Source: Coix lacryma-jobi var. lacryma-jobi
Lineage: Eukaryota; Streptophyta; Magnoliopsida; Poales; Poaceae
Length of the DNA stretch: 64,000 nucleotides
Direction: 5' to 3'
NCBI GenBank assembly: GCA_009763385.1
Contig: CM019824.1
Coordinates: 145,831,705-145,895,704 of the forward strand
Shown here piece by piece: positions 1 to 10,056 of the stretch. How positions within the stretch are numbered: the first letter of the stretch is position 1; each line of letters opens with the position of its first letter. A program made the translations under genes and the position numbers. The notes under the pieces are model-generated. The model was not told where the DNA came from, ran no database searches, and saw only the letters and a program-made list of their open reading frames with translations.

Positions 1-2190
1 AGGTCAAAGAGAGGAACCCCTTTGTTAAAGTTAACAAAAGGTACCCCATTGACCATCTTTCTACCATTGGTCTTACCACCATACCTATTGTACCCAATTC
101 CATCCTTGATAGATGGGTTGTCTTGCGGTCTTGAGGATATCTTTTGGTTGTTGCACCCTACACTTGCAACCATTCCTCAAGATCATGTTCAACCTATTAA
201 TCTCCTTGTCTTTCTTCTCTATCTCAACAAGGTTAGTTGCACAAGCATTTATATCTAGTTTATAGCATCTTTTGCAACCATTACTAGTTGAGGCATTAGA
301 GCCATCGGAATCCTTAGAAGAAGTTGAAGAGGTGCTATTCCAAAGAGTGTTGTAGCTTAGTTCAAGAGTTTGATATTTATTTTGAGAGCTTGTGAGGCTC
401 TCTTGAACCATGCTAACCTCATTCTTTAGGCTTGCAATTGAGTCATTGCTCATGGAACACTCCTTAGCCAACTTCTTGTTGGAGTCATTGGCTAAAGATA
501 GTTCCACGGTCAATTTCTCAACCTTCAACTTCTCCTCGGCAAGAGAGGCTTCCAATGCACGGTTCTTTTCTCTCTCTTGAGAGATCAAGTCCCCTTGCAT
601 TGCAAGACTCTCATTCCGACTCTCTAATTTAGTGAGCATTTTATGATTTTAGCTCCACCTTTCTTTCCAAACTTTCTAATTAAGCTAAGCTCAAATTCAT
701 CCATATCATCATCACTACATTCATTACTAGAACAAGTAGGAGAGTTGGATGATACCTTCTCATACTTAGCCATGAAGCAAGAATGAGTGAAGTCATCCTC
801 GTCGTCGGAGAGGTTCTCGAACAAGCTTGACGAAGTTGTCAATGTAGCCATGTTGGAGAAGAGGCTTGGAGAAGAGGTCTTGTGTATGGCGATGTTGGCC
901 GCTCCCTCTCCTTCTCCTTGCTCTTGCTCTTCTCTTCATCACTTGAGTCATCTTCCGAGAACCACTCTTCACCAAGATGAGCTTCACCACCTCTTCTTCT
1001 TCTATGCTTCTTGTCATCACTCTTGCTATACTTGTTCTTGTTCTTCTTTTGTGGACAATCGGCAATGAAATGATCATCCGCTCCACACTCATAGCAATTT
1101 CTCTTCTTTGACTTCTTGAAGTAACCACCTTTGCCCTTCTTGTGCATCTTCTTTCTCATGAATCTTCTAAAGTTCTTCACAATAAGGGCCAACTCATCAT
1201 CGGAGTCTTCACTTCCTTCGCTTGAAGAGTCATCTCGGGCCTTGCTTGCCTTCTTCTTGATTAGCCTTGAGTGCTACCCACCTTTTTGTGGCTTGCCTCT
1301 TGTTCTTCTATATCTTCATCATCCAAGACTTCATGATGCTTTATCTTGGCAAGCATCTCATGAGGTCCCATGCTCTCATAGTTAGGTCTCTCCATGATGA
1401 TTGAAGCAAGGTTTCTTGTTCCTCTTTCTATATGCTCTTAATAGCTTTCTTCCAGCTGAGTAGTCATCCCACTTTGTGTCTCCGAGTGCTCTAATCTGAT
1501 TGACCAACGTCATGAATCTGTCAAACATTTGTTGAGTGGTCTCATTTTTCTTGATTGCAAAGTTCTCAATCTTTCCATGAAGAAGCTCTATGTTGCACTT
1601 CCTCACACTCGCATCACCCTCATATGATATCCTGAGTGTATCCCAAATCTTCTTGGCATTCTCCATTCCATGTACCTTGTTGCTTTCTTCAGGCTTTAGG
1701 CATGATAGAATCAATGATGCGGCTTGAACATTTTGTTGAAACTCAAACATATCATTGTCGGTGAACTCTTGACCTTCACATGACTTGGTCCATTTTCAAC
1801 AATCTCCCAAACTCTTGCAGCAAGAAGGTGTAGCTTCATCTTGTGTGCCCAATCATTGTAGTTGATTCCATCAAAGGCAGGTGGCTTGCCTAGATTGACG
1901 CTAGGCAATTGCATGACCTTGCCCCATATGGCTATAGCCATATGGCACTCTAGTGAACTCGGTGTCTTTCTTGCCTTTCTCTTCATCTTCCTTCTTCTTG
2001 TCATCCTTGGGCAGCTGATTTCCACCGCTTCCGGATGCTTCGGCTTTGCTTTCCAAAGCTCGCCTCAAACTCTCCATCTCATCTTTCATTCTCTTCATCT
2101 CATCTTCATGCTTCTTTGCTTGATCTTGAATTATCTGAGCAGTAACCTTCTTGAACAATCTCATCAAGCTGTTCTTGACTTATGGTAGAC
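1..2190 (-). pseudogene. N0 gag polyprotein, broken and truncated by the window edge
   Basis: Capsid/nucleocapsid precursor of a Copia element, split over several frames. In order, the pieces are: an N-terminal coiled coil rich in K and E (2167-1901); the start of the UBN2-type gag domain with PPAFDGINYNDWAHKMKLHL (2025-1711); its continuation with KIWDTLRISYEGDASVRK and FDRFMTLVNQIRALG (1750-1382); a CCHC knuckle CYECGADDHFIADC (1192-839); an acidic segment (851-624); and a long coiled coil (639-85) ending with Cys-rich CKRC and CKC motifs. Changes of frame between the pieces indicate several indels. The gag differs clearly from that of N1 and P3, so this is another Sirevirus family. No protease or pol is reached before the edge. 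Confidence 0.8.
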
Positions 2191-2232
2191 AAGATTCTCC
2201 CTTACGCGGTGAAGCGCTAACACAAGGGTTAG

Positions 2233-2244
2233 GCTCCGATACCA
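2233..2244 (-). other. Primer binding site of N0
   Basis: Minus strand TGGTATCGGAGC begins one base after the LTR end. It matches the usual plant Copia primer site, complementary to the 3' end of initiator tRNA-Met, and fixes element orientation as minus. Confidence 0.85.
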
Positions 2245-3125
2245 TTGAAAGGACCGAATCAGCCTAGATGGGGTGAATAGGTGATTTTTGACTATCTGAA
2301 ACTTCATAAACTATAAGATGTAGTTAGATAGCAACTGGAGAGGCCGGTTTGTTTGGGTAGGGTACTACCGGTGTGAAACACCGGTACTACCAACACAAAC
2401 AAAATGGCACAACCGGGATCCTAAAAGAAACTACAAAAACCTATGAATGTAAGCTATGAAGATAATACAAGTTTTCTGACCCCACTTTTCTAAGAATGAT
2501 ATACGTGTAAATCTACTCTCACCAAACCTTGGTTGCTACCTTTGGATGTAGATCGAGCCTTCCCAACCTAAGAAAGAGATAGGGATAGGAAGAACATGAA
2601 GAACACAATAACAAGTGAAGTAGAGACAAATAGGGACAACAACAACAAGCACACGGGACACGCGATTTATCCCGAGGTTCAGCCAATCCACTAAGGAGTG
2701 CCTACTTCCTCGTTGTTGAGGTGGACCACAAAGGTCGGAGTCTATTTCACCTCCTCGCCTCACTCAAGCAACCACAAAGGCTACGAGAGTATCTCTACTA
2801 GAAATCTCAGGGTAATACAAACGCTTCGGGGAGCCCTCACAAGTAAATCAATACGGGCTACCACGAAGAACACCTAACCGGCTAGAGCTCAAGAGTAAAA
2901 GACACAAAGCAAGCCGGCAAGATGGAAACCAAGTGCTCAAGTCGAAGATTGATGCTTCCCACTCTCGAATCTCACTTCCCTAGCTCAAATCTCGCAAGGG
3001 AATGAATCTAGGAGCAAAGGGGGAGAGAGAGGGGTGAGTCAATGCTTGGAGAGTGTTTGTCTCGAGTTAGGTCAGCAATAAGTGTATGAGTGAGTGGGTG
3101 ACCGTGAAAAGTGAAGAGGGAGGCA

Positions 3126-3131
3126 TTTATA
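3126..3131 (-). promoter_or_regulatory. TATA box of the N0 LTR
   Basis: Minus strand GAGTATAAATGCC, lying between the palindrome array and the GC-poor leader. The position in mid-LTR is appropriate for a Sirevirus promoter. No transcription data are available here. Confidence 0.55.
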
Positions 3132-3239
3132 CTCCCTCAGTCCCGAGGCTGGTCGGTACCACCGACCACCCCTGGCCGGTACCACCGACCAGTTCACAAC
3201 GGTCGAAAGAATCCAGATCTGACCAAACAAGCAACCACC

Positions 3240-3960
3240 GTCCTAACGTCGGTACCACCGCGGGCGGTAGTACCGAGGTTATGGCGGTACTACCGCCAGG
3301 CCAAATTGGCCGCGAACAGAGAGCATCTCACAAAGGGACTCGGTCCCTCGGAAACTACCGCCCAAAGGTCGGTACCTCCGAGGTCGGTGGTACCGAGGTT
3401 ATGGCGGTACCACCGCCAGGCCATTTTCAACTCAACACAGAGAGCTTCGCGAAACCAAGATACTACCGACCTCGGTCGGTACCACCGCGGGCGGTACTAC
3501 CGAGGTTATGGCGGTACTACCGCCAGGCCATTTTCAATTCTACACAGGGAGCTTCGCAAACTTGGTTACCACCGGCCTTGGGTCGGTAGCACCGGGGCGG
3601 TACTACCGAGGTAATGGCGGTACTACCGCCAGGCCAAAATTAGCGCAGACAGAGAGCCTTGCAAACTTGGAAACTACCGGCCATGGGTCGGTACCACCTC
3701 GGGCGGTAGTACCGAGGTTATGGCGGTACCACCGCTAGGTCAAAACAATCTACACAGAGAGGGTTGCAAACCAGGTTACTACCGACCTTGCGTCGGTACC
3801 ACCGCGGGCGGTAGTACCGAGGTTATGGCGGTACTACCGCCAGGTCATTTTTTGACCAACACAGAGAGGGTTGCAAACCAGGTTACTACGACCTTGCGTC
3901 GGTACCACCGCGGGCGGTAGTACCGAGGTTATGGGGTACTACCGCCAGGTCATTTTTTGA
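3240..3960 (-). repeat. 106-bp tandem array rich in GGTACTACCG palindromes
   Basis: About seven copies of a unit of roughly 106 bp, recognisable by GAGGTTATGGCGGTAC near 3277, 3396, 3502, 3608, 3713, 3819 and 3926. Each unit carries inverted arms such as GGCGG/CCGCC, CGGTAGTACCG and CCGACC/GTCGG. Flanking single motifs (GGTCGGTACCACCGACC) occur at about 3153-3192 and 4004-4042. The array lies upstream of the TATA box in the sense of the LTR, so in U3. Confidence 0.9.
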
Positions 3961-4384
3961 CCAACATAGAGAGGGTGTTTGAGCGTTGCGCAGAGAAGCC
4001 GTGGTCGGTACCACCGACCACCCATTGTCGGTACCACCGACCATATGAAATTACCTCTACGTGTTCGTGATTGTGCGGTGTCTCTCAAGCGAACTAAGGT
4101 TAGTCGATTTGAGCACTTTTCTCCACATCTAGCCAACTTACTTTGTGACCCTCTTCATAGTCCGGCTTACCTACAACTCAAGTTTAAAATTGAAATTTTA
4201 AACTACCACTTGAGCTAGGCATCTTTATGTCCAAAAGTATCCTACGTGCTTTGTTCACGAGATTTCAACGTTTCAAATCTTTCAAAGGACTAACACCTGC
4301 ATACATGCTTATATAAACTGGTTAGTCCCTAATTTGATTGTCATTAATTAGCCAAAACCCACATTGGGGGCGAATGCACTTTCA

Positions 4385-6566
4385 ACACTGCGTGCTATAT
4401 TTCCAATCGCATTTTTCTGAGAGCGTTCTTGAAAAAGACTTCTTATGAGTTGCGTTTTGGTAGACAGCCCAAGATGAGTTATTTTAGAGTCTTCGGTTGC
4501 CATTGTTTATATGAAGAAAGGCAACCTGGACAAATTCGAGTCTCGTTCTTCTGACGGTGTTTTTTGGGTTATGGCACTCACACTCGAGCCTATCGTGTAC
4601 TTAACCTTGACACTAACCGAGTCATGGAGACATCAGATGACACCTTCGACGAGACCATGGTTTGACCTTCTTCTCGTTTTGAGCGTGCAGGTGATCATGA
4701 GGTTGGTGAGCCTCTTTTCGATGATGAGGACGAGGATGCTGAAGATGACCCAGCACCACCTTCACCTGCAGTGCCGCAAAGAGCGGCTTCTACGACGACT
4801 CACGGCCCCGACACCTCTTCTTCCTGGGGGCCGTGGGATCCGCCACCCCAAGCGGTACCTTTTGTACCCAGGGAGGCACCAGCTGCTGTTGAGGGGGAGG
4901 CTACTTCAGCTCGTGAGGCGCCACGACACATCCAGCGCCAGCACCCGCCTCAGCAGATGATCGGCAGCATCGACGAATGGGTTACTCGGTCCAGGTCACA
5001 GCACATCTCTCACTTCGCTCATTCTGCTTTTGTTGCTAAATTTGAGCCCCGAGATGTTGGACACGCTTTGACGGATCCGGACTGGTCAATGCCATGCATG
5101 AGGAGCTAGAAAATTTTGAGAGAAATCGGGTTTGGGTTCTAGTTCCTCCTCCTCCTAACTGTAATCCTATTGGGACAAAATGGGTTTTCAAAAACAAACA
5201 AGGAGAGGATGACCACATTGTGAGGAACAAAGCGCGTCTTGTGGACCAAGGGTTATAGTCAGAAGGAGGGGATAGACTTTGAGGAGACCTTTGCTCCTGT
5301 AGCTCGTTTGGAGGCTATTAGGATACTCTTGGCTTTTGCTGCATCCAAAGGTTTTAAACTCTTTCAAATGGATGTCAAGAGTGCCTTCTTAAACGGCTAC
5401 ATAGAAGAGGAAGTGTATGTTGAGCAACCCCCCGGTTTTGAAAATCCCAAGTTTCAAACCATGTTTTTAAACTCCACAAAGCTTTATATGGTTTGAATCA
5501 AGCCCCTAGAGCCTGGTATGATAGGTTGAAAACCTTTTTGCTTGCTAAGGGTTTAAAATGGGATGTGTAGATAAAACGCTCTTCTCCTCAAGCAAGGCAA
5601 AGACACTCTCTTGGTCCAGATTTACGTGGATGATATCATTTTCGATGGTTCTTCTCACGCTTTGGTTGCCAAGTTTGCAGATATTATGAGCAGGAAGTTC
5701 GAGATGAGCATGATGGGCGAGCTGACTTTCTTTCTCGGGTTGCAAATCAAGCAATCCCGAGAGGGGACGTTTGTCCACCAGGGCAAGTACACCAAGGACT
5801 TGCTGAAGCGGTTCGATATGGTGAGGCCAAGCCTCTTCCAACACCCATGTCGACGACGACTGCCCTGGATGCGGATGTGGATGGAGAAGCAGTGGACCAG
5901 AAGGAGTACCGAAGCATGATCGGGTCGCTGCTCTACCTGACGGCGACACGCCCGGACATCCAATTCGCGGTGTGTCTGTGCGCGCGCTTTCAGGCGTCGC
6001 CGTGCACCTCTCACCGTCAGGCGGTGAAGCGGATTTTCAGGTACCTTCGTTTCACGCCTGAGTTCGGGATTTGGTATTTTGCTTCCTCCACCCTCTCCCT
6101 TTGCGGTTATTCGGATGCCAATTTTGCTGGTTGCCGTATTAAGCGCAAGTCCACTTCTGGGACTTGCCAGTTTATTGGTTCTTCTCTTGTTTCGTGGTCT
6201 TCTCGCAAGCAGTCTAGTGTCGCCCAGTCTACCACGGAGGCTGAGTATGTTGCTGCGGCTAGCTGCTGTTCCCAGTTACTCTGGATGATGGCCACTTTGC
6301 ATGATTTTGGTCTGAGTTTCTCACGCGTGCCTTTGCTTTGTGACAGAACGAGTGCCATTAGCGTTGCTAAGAACCCCGTGCTACACTCGAAGACCAAACA
6401 CATTGATGTGCGCTTTCATTTCTTGCGAGACCACCAGGAGAAGGGTGATGTCGACCTTCGCCATGTCGATACTCATCATCAACTGGCTGATATTTTCACC
6501 AAGCCTTTAGATGAATCAACCTTTAACCGGTTGAGGGGTGAGCTTGGTGTGTGTTTCCCTTTTTAG
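4385..6566 (+). pseudogene. P1 pol (integrase C-terminus, reverse transcriptase, RNase H), frameshifted
   Basis: Remnant of the Copia polyprotein. It begins in the integrase core (codons for TACYISNRIFLRAFLKKTSYEL) and passes through the GAG-free linker rich in P, S and E. It continues into the RT with FAPVARLEAIRILLAFAA, MDVKSAFLNGYIEEEVY and the active site YVDDIIF at about 5623-5643. RNase H follows with SDANFAGC (5847-6566 frame), TTEAEYVAAA and KHIDVRFHFLRD, ending LGVCFPF. Comparison with N1 shows at least five frame changes: near 4509, between 4560 and 4660, near 5085, near 5460-5500 and near 5820. The second RNase H acidic residue is changed (SDAN instead of SDAD). The protein is non-functional. 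Confidence 0.9.
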
Positions 6567-8066
6567 ATGGGGGAAACATTTTGACTGACTCTTTTGTCCT
6601 TCTTTTCTTTTGCATTTCAGCATACGCATTTACATTCTAAGCTTCATGTTTATAATCACTAGAATGTAACTATGCTCTATGTAGTATGCTCTGATGCTTT
6701 TTTGATGCTTGTAGCTTATGCTCCTTCTGATCACTAGCACATGCTGTGAGCTGGGCTATTTTGAAATGGTGAATTTACTTAATAACTTACAATCTGAAAA
6801 TGTTCACCATTGAGATATGCAACTAGCATGTGTAGGATATGTTGAGTTCACTCGTGCTTTTCATATATGCTAGGTTGCTATGTCTCTAGTTCTGAGTCAT
6901 TCACTTACTTGGTCTGTTCATATCATGTATAAAATTTTGAACCAAGTTTTAGTGAATTGAAAAGATCGAGATGGGATTGCTTGTCAACACTTCACGGTAT
7001 CGAGACGGTTTCTCATTGCACTTTGAGTTAAACTTGAGCCGTGGAGTGTATGACCGAAACCGTAGCTTTAAGCTTCTGATTGCTTCGGCATAGGCTTCGC
7101 TCGGTTGAAAAGTTAGGCAATGACAAGCTTTCAACCTCTCGCAATCACATGCTAATAATTGACCTTGTGTAATTTCACCGCTGCAACTCCGATCTAAAGT
7201 TGAATTCACAAGTGTATGTTTCATTCTTAAGCTAGATGATTGAACTTTGCTAGGGGTAGTTCACCTTGTATACATGTTTAGCACTTGCTCAGACTCCTGT
7301 TTATACATTGCTAGTGCTATTTTGATGGCGAATATCTTTTGACTCAAAACTGCTCATGTCTGCTCATATATCTGGTGATCAGTTTGAGCCTTTGCTGAGC
7401 TTGTATGCTGCTGTTGAGTCTTTGGAGTTATACTGTTTAGAGCATCTTTGCATTCTCCTGAATATATGCCTGAAGCTGCTAACTTGCATTTTGACTCATA
7501 TGCATGTTGGAAGGGGGAGAACCTCCCTTGTTAGCACTTTTGTTGGTGCATTTTGTTAGGGAGAACCTTTTACTTGCATCGTGCATTTTCAACTAAGGGG
7601 GAGAATTTGCAAATCATTTGTGCTTCCCGAGGGTTCATTTGAGGGGGAGGTCCCAGGAGGAGAGTTTGCATGTCTCCTGGATGTTCATCTAAGGGGGAGT
7701 TTTGCTGTCTCTTGCTGGCCGAAAGGCATTGGTATCGAGCTTTCTTTGCTAGTTGTGTTGAGCCTCTGTGCCTCTATCTTGAGGGACTAGCATTTTGCTT
7801 CGATTTTCCAATTGGTATTTGCTAGCGGTGTTGAGCCTGTTCTACCTCTTCTTGAGGGCTAGATTTGCTTTGCTTGGTTGCGTCGAGCCGTTGCCCATGT
7901 CTTTGGGGACCAAGTTCTTTCGCTCTTTCCACTTGACCTTCTTCGGTTTTGCTATGCTTTTGGGTCATTTGGTTGAGTTTTTCCTTCTCCTTCCTCCTTC
8001 TTCCTTATTCTTCTTTTCATTATGATTTGTGTGAGTAGTTGACAATGCACTCATCAAGGGGGAGAT
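6567..8066 (+). other. P1 3' noncoding region with conserved block and repeated polypurine motifs
   Basis: No env-like reading frame is present between pol and the LTR. The region holds a hairpin AATGGTGAA (6765-6773) / TTCACCATT (6803-6811) and a block at about 6940-7220 conserved with N1 and P3. It also holds five AAGGGGGAG-like polypurine motifs starting near 7511, 7594, 7641, 7691 and 8056. The last abuts the LTR and is the likely plus-strand primer. Multiple PPT-like tracts have been described for Sireviruses. Confidence 0.8.
8056..8065 (+). other. Polypurine tract of P1
   Basis: AAGGGGGAGA lies one base before the LTR start TGCGGATACATGG. This is the expected position for the plus-strand primer of reverse transcription. 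Confidence 0.8.
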
Positions 8067-8504
8067 TGCGGATACATGGGTGTATGCCGGGTCTCTGAGT
8101 GTTGAGTGATTGTCAACTGGGATGATGCGCATGTTCTTTGGCTTGTGTGTGTAGGTGTCGAGCACGGATACAGTGATCGACGACGAGGTGAAGGTCAAGT
8201 GAGACGTGACATGCCGATGGACCGGGTGCGGTGAAGGATGGGCGTGCCGTGCGACGGACGTGCCATGCCGAGGTACGAGCGGTGAAGGGCGGACGTGAGG
8301 CTTGGACTGAGGGACCAGAGGCCCGGGGATCAGCTGTGGTGGCTGGCAGCCTGTGACGACGACAAGTGAAGAAGTGCGGTCATGTGTTGCCTGAGTCGTG
8401 GACTCAGGGACACGTGTCGGTGGACGGGGTGCACGGGCTATGCATCCCCTCTACGACTTCGGTTTGGTGGTAGAGCCAGGGAAAAACCATCGGATGGACG
8501 GTTT

Positions 8505-8760
8505 CCAGGTTTGGGCTCAAAACCTGGGCGTGGACGGTTTCCGAGTTTGGCCACAAAACTCGGGCTGACGGTTCCGAGTTTGGCCACAAAACTCGGGCTG
8601 AGGACGGTTTCCAGGTTTGGGCCTCAAAACCTGGGCGCTGAGGTTTTGCTGAGTTTGGCCTCAAAACTCAGATGCTGGTGGGCTGGTTTCCCGGTTTGGG
8701 CCTCAAAACCGGGGATTGGCTGGAAAAGGCTGGTTTCCTGGTATGGGGCACAAAACCGGG
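8505..8760 (+). repeat. Seven-hairpin cassette in the P1 LTR U3
   Basis: Seven palindromes of 22-24 bp share the centre GTTTGG(G)CC(T/A)CAAAAC but differ in their outer stem bases. They lie at 8505-8527 (CCAG/CTGG), 8541-8563 (CCGA/TCGG), 8574-8596 (CCGA/TCGG), 8611-8634 (CCAG/CTGG), 8649-8671 (CTGA/TCAG), 8690-8713 (CCCG/CGGG) and 8737-8760 (CCTG/CGGG, imperfect). Each change on the left arm is matched on the right arm, except in the last copy. Confidence 0.95.
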
Positions 8761-9509
8761 GGTGCAGAGCGAGGGCGGCACGTGGCGGCGATCTGGAGGT
8801 TGCGTCGAGGCAACGCTTCGATTTGAGCGGGCGTGGCCGTCGGATACACCTACCACCGAGTTGGTCCAGAATAACCCTAGGGTTTAGCTGGTTCGCTCTG
8901 TAATTAGAATAAAGAGGGGTAGAGTAGGAAATAGACTTAGGCTAGTAGTTGGATAAGTAGTCGGGAGACACCCTCCTCCCATCCAATCTCAGTCATTTGC
9001 TCTTTCGCACTTAGGGTTTCCTGCTCTCCCATCCCCTGCTGTAGCTAGCTGAGATCCGCAGAGAGACTTGCCTCTGTGTACTGTTGATTCTGAGGAAGTG
9101 AGGCCGTATCCTCACTGTTGTAGCGTGTGGCAGCCACACGGTTGCAGTCGTGGTGTGATTCGCGTTTCATTCGTGTTCTTCGCGGAATCCTTTTTCTCCA
9201 CGATTTTCCCATCGCTTGATCTCTTTGCTCGGTTCATCTTTTGCAAAACCGTTTGAACCAAGTTGTTCTAGATCGTGAGGCACTTCTTTCCACCGAAGGA
9301 ATTCTCCTCTAATCTCACGGTCTAGGAGATCGACTGATTTTCGTTTCGGGTCAAGTTTTCTCCCTTCCCCCGAAATTCTTCGATTTGGAGATAGGTTCGA
9401 GCCATGATCTCTTAGGGATAGCTCACTATACTCCTTTTGACTCTTCTCACCAAGTTTGATCCCTAGAGGATTCGTTTTGGGTGAGATCGAGTCGAATCGG
9501 TGGACGAAC

Positions 9510-9795
9510 AGGCTGCTGCGGGTTGACCGGACGCTGTCCTCGCGTTGACCGGACGTGTCCGGTGGTTGAATGTCGCGTGGCGATTTTCTCTAGCTGACCG
9601 GACGCTGGGTTTCTTATTTGACCGGACACTCAGCACTGTTCATTGAGCTTGTCGTCTTTTGACCGGACGCACTGTTGTGACCGGACGCTCCCAGCTCGTG
9701 AGTCCGGTCAGAATAGTAAAGTTCCGAACCATTTTCTTGTGACCGGACGCGTCCGGTGGTGACTGGCCGGACGCAGTCAGAGTCCGGTCCAAGCT
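9510..9795 (+). repeat. Array of GACCGGACGC motifs in the P1 LTR
   Basis: About nine direct copies of (T)GACCGGACGC and four inverted GTCCGGT copies, irregularly spaced by 15-60 bp. One stretch forms an 18-bp perfect palindrome, GACCGGACGC joined to GTCCGGTC with shared GC, near 9741-9757. It occupies the place taken by GCGTCCGATGC motifs in N1 and GGACAGTC motifs in P3. Confidence 0.9.
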
Positions 9796-10056
9796 GTTCG
9801 CGCGTTTTCATTCGCAGCTCGTTCGTTCGTTGTCGGATTTGGTTTCCGTCTTTTGCGTTGGCTTTCTAGAGTTGTGTAGTGTCCCGCTGTGCTTCTTAGA
9901 AGCATCCACCCTTCATCTAGGGTCGTGGACATTAGCAAGCTCTAGGGTTTGTTTTGGGTGATTCTCGGGACAGTGGCTACTAGTTTCCGAAATGAAATCT
10001 TGAAGCTCCCATTCACCCCCCCTCTAGTCGCTTTCTGGTTGCTTCTCGGTCCTTCA

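Larger units (their letters stand above)
1..4384 (-). mobile_element. N0: 5' part of a degenerate Sirevirus-type Copia element
   Basis: Reading on the minus strand, the order is LTR (4384 to 2246), primer binding site, then a broken gag running off the left edge. The LTR begins TGAAAGTGCATTCG and ends GGTCCTTTCA, followed by TGGTATCGGAGCC, which resembles the initiator-methionine tRNA primer site of plant Copia elements. The element interrupts the integrase codons of P1, whose sequence resumes at 4385 (codons for NTACYISNR). The five bases ACACT at 4385-4389 are the expected right copy of the target-site duplication; the other copy lies outside the window. Assignment to the Sirevirus lineage rests on the long gag with a coiled coil and a CCHC knuckle, the LTR length, and an LTR end resembling those of P1, N1 and P3. 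Confidence 0.85.
2246..4384 (-). repeat. N0 5' LTR (about 2.14 kb)
   Basis: Complete LTR with terminal TG and CA read on the minus strand. It holds a 106-bp tandem array (3240-3960) and a TATA box. Its 3' end (TTCACCCC then CGGTCCTTTCA in the sense direction) matches the ends of the P1, N1 and P3 LTRs, although most of the rest is unrelated. This suggests a conserved U5 and a fast-evolving U3. Confidence 0.85.
8067..10056 (+). repeat. P1 3' LTR (1990 bp)
   Basis: Starts TGCGGATACATGG and ends CTCGGTCCTTCA, the same ends as the N1 LTRs. Order in the sense direction: U3 with seven hairpins (8505-8760), a weak TATA-like GGATAAGTAG near 8953, and a downstream array of GACCGGACGC motifs (9510-9795). 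The conserved end has ATTCACCCCCCCTC before the terminal CA. Outside the palindrome arrays it aligns well with N1; the downstream array has a different core motif. Confidence 0.9.

Noticed and set aside
3240..3960. CRISPR-like regular repeat spacing
   Set aside because: The repeats are contiguous 106-bp tandem units within a retrotransposon LTR of a plant genome. There are no unique spacers and no cas genes.
8382..8903. 173-codon frame in the P1 LTR with repeated G-L-x-x-K-P/L motifs
   Set aside because: The amino-acid repeat is a reflection of the hairpin cassette; equivalent frames occur on both strands in N1.
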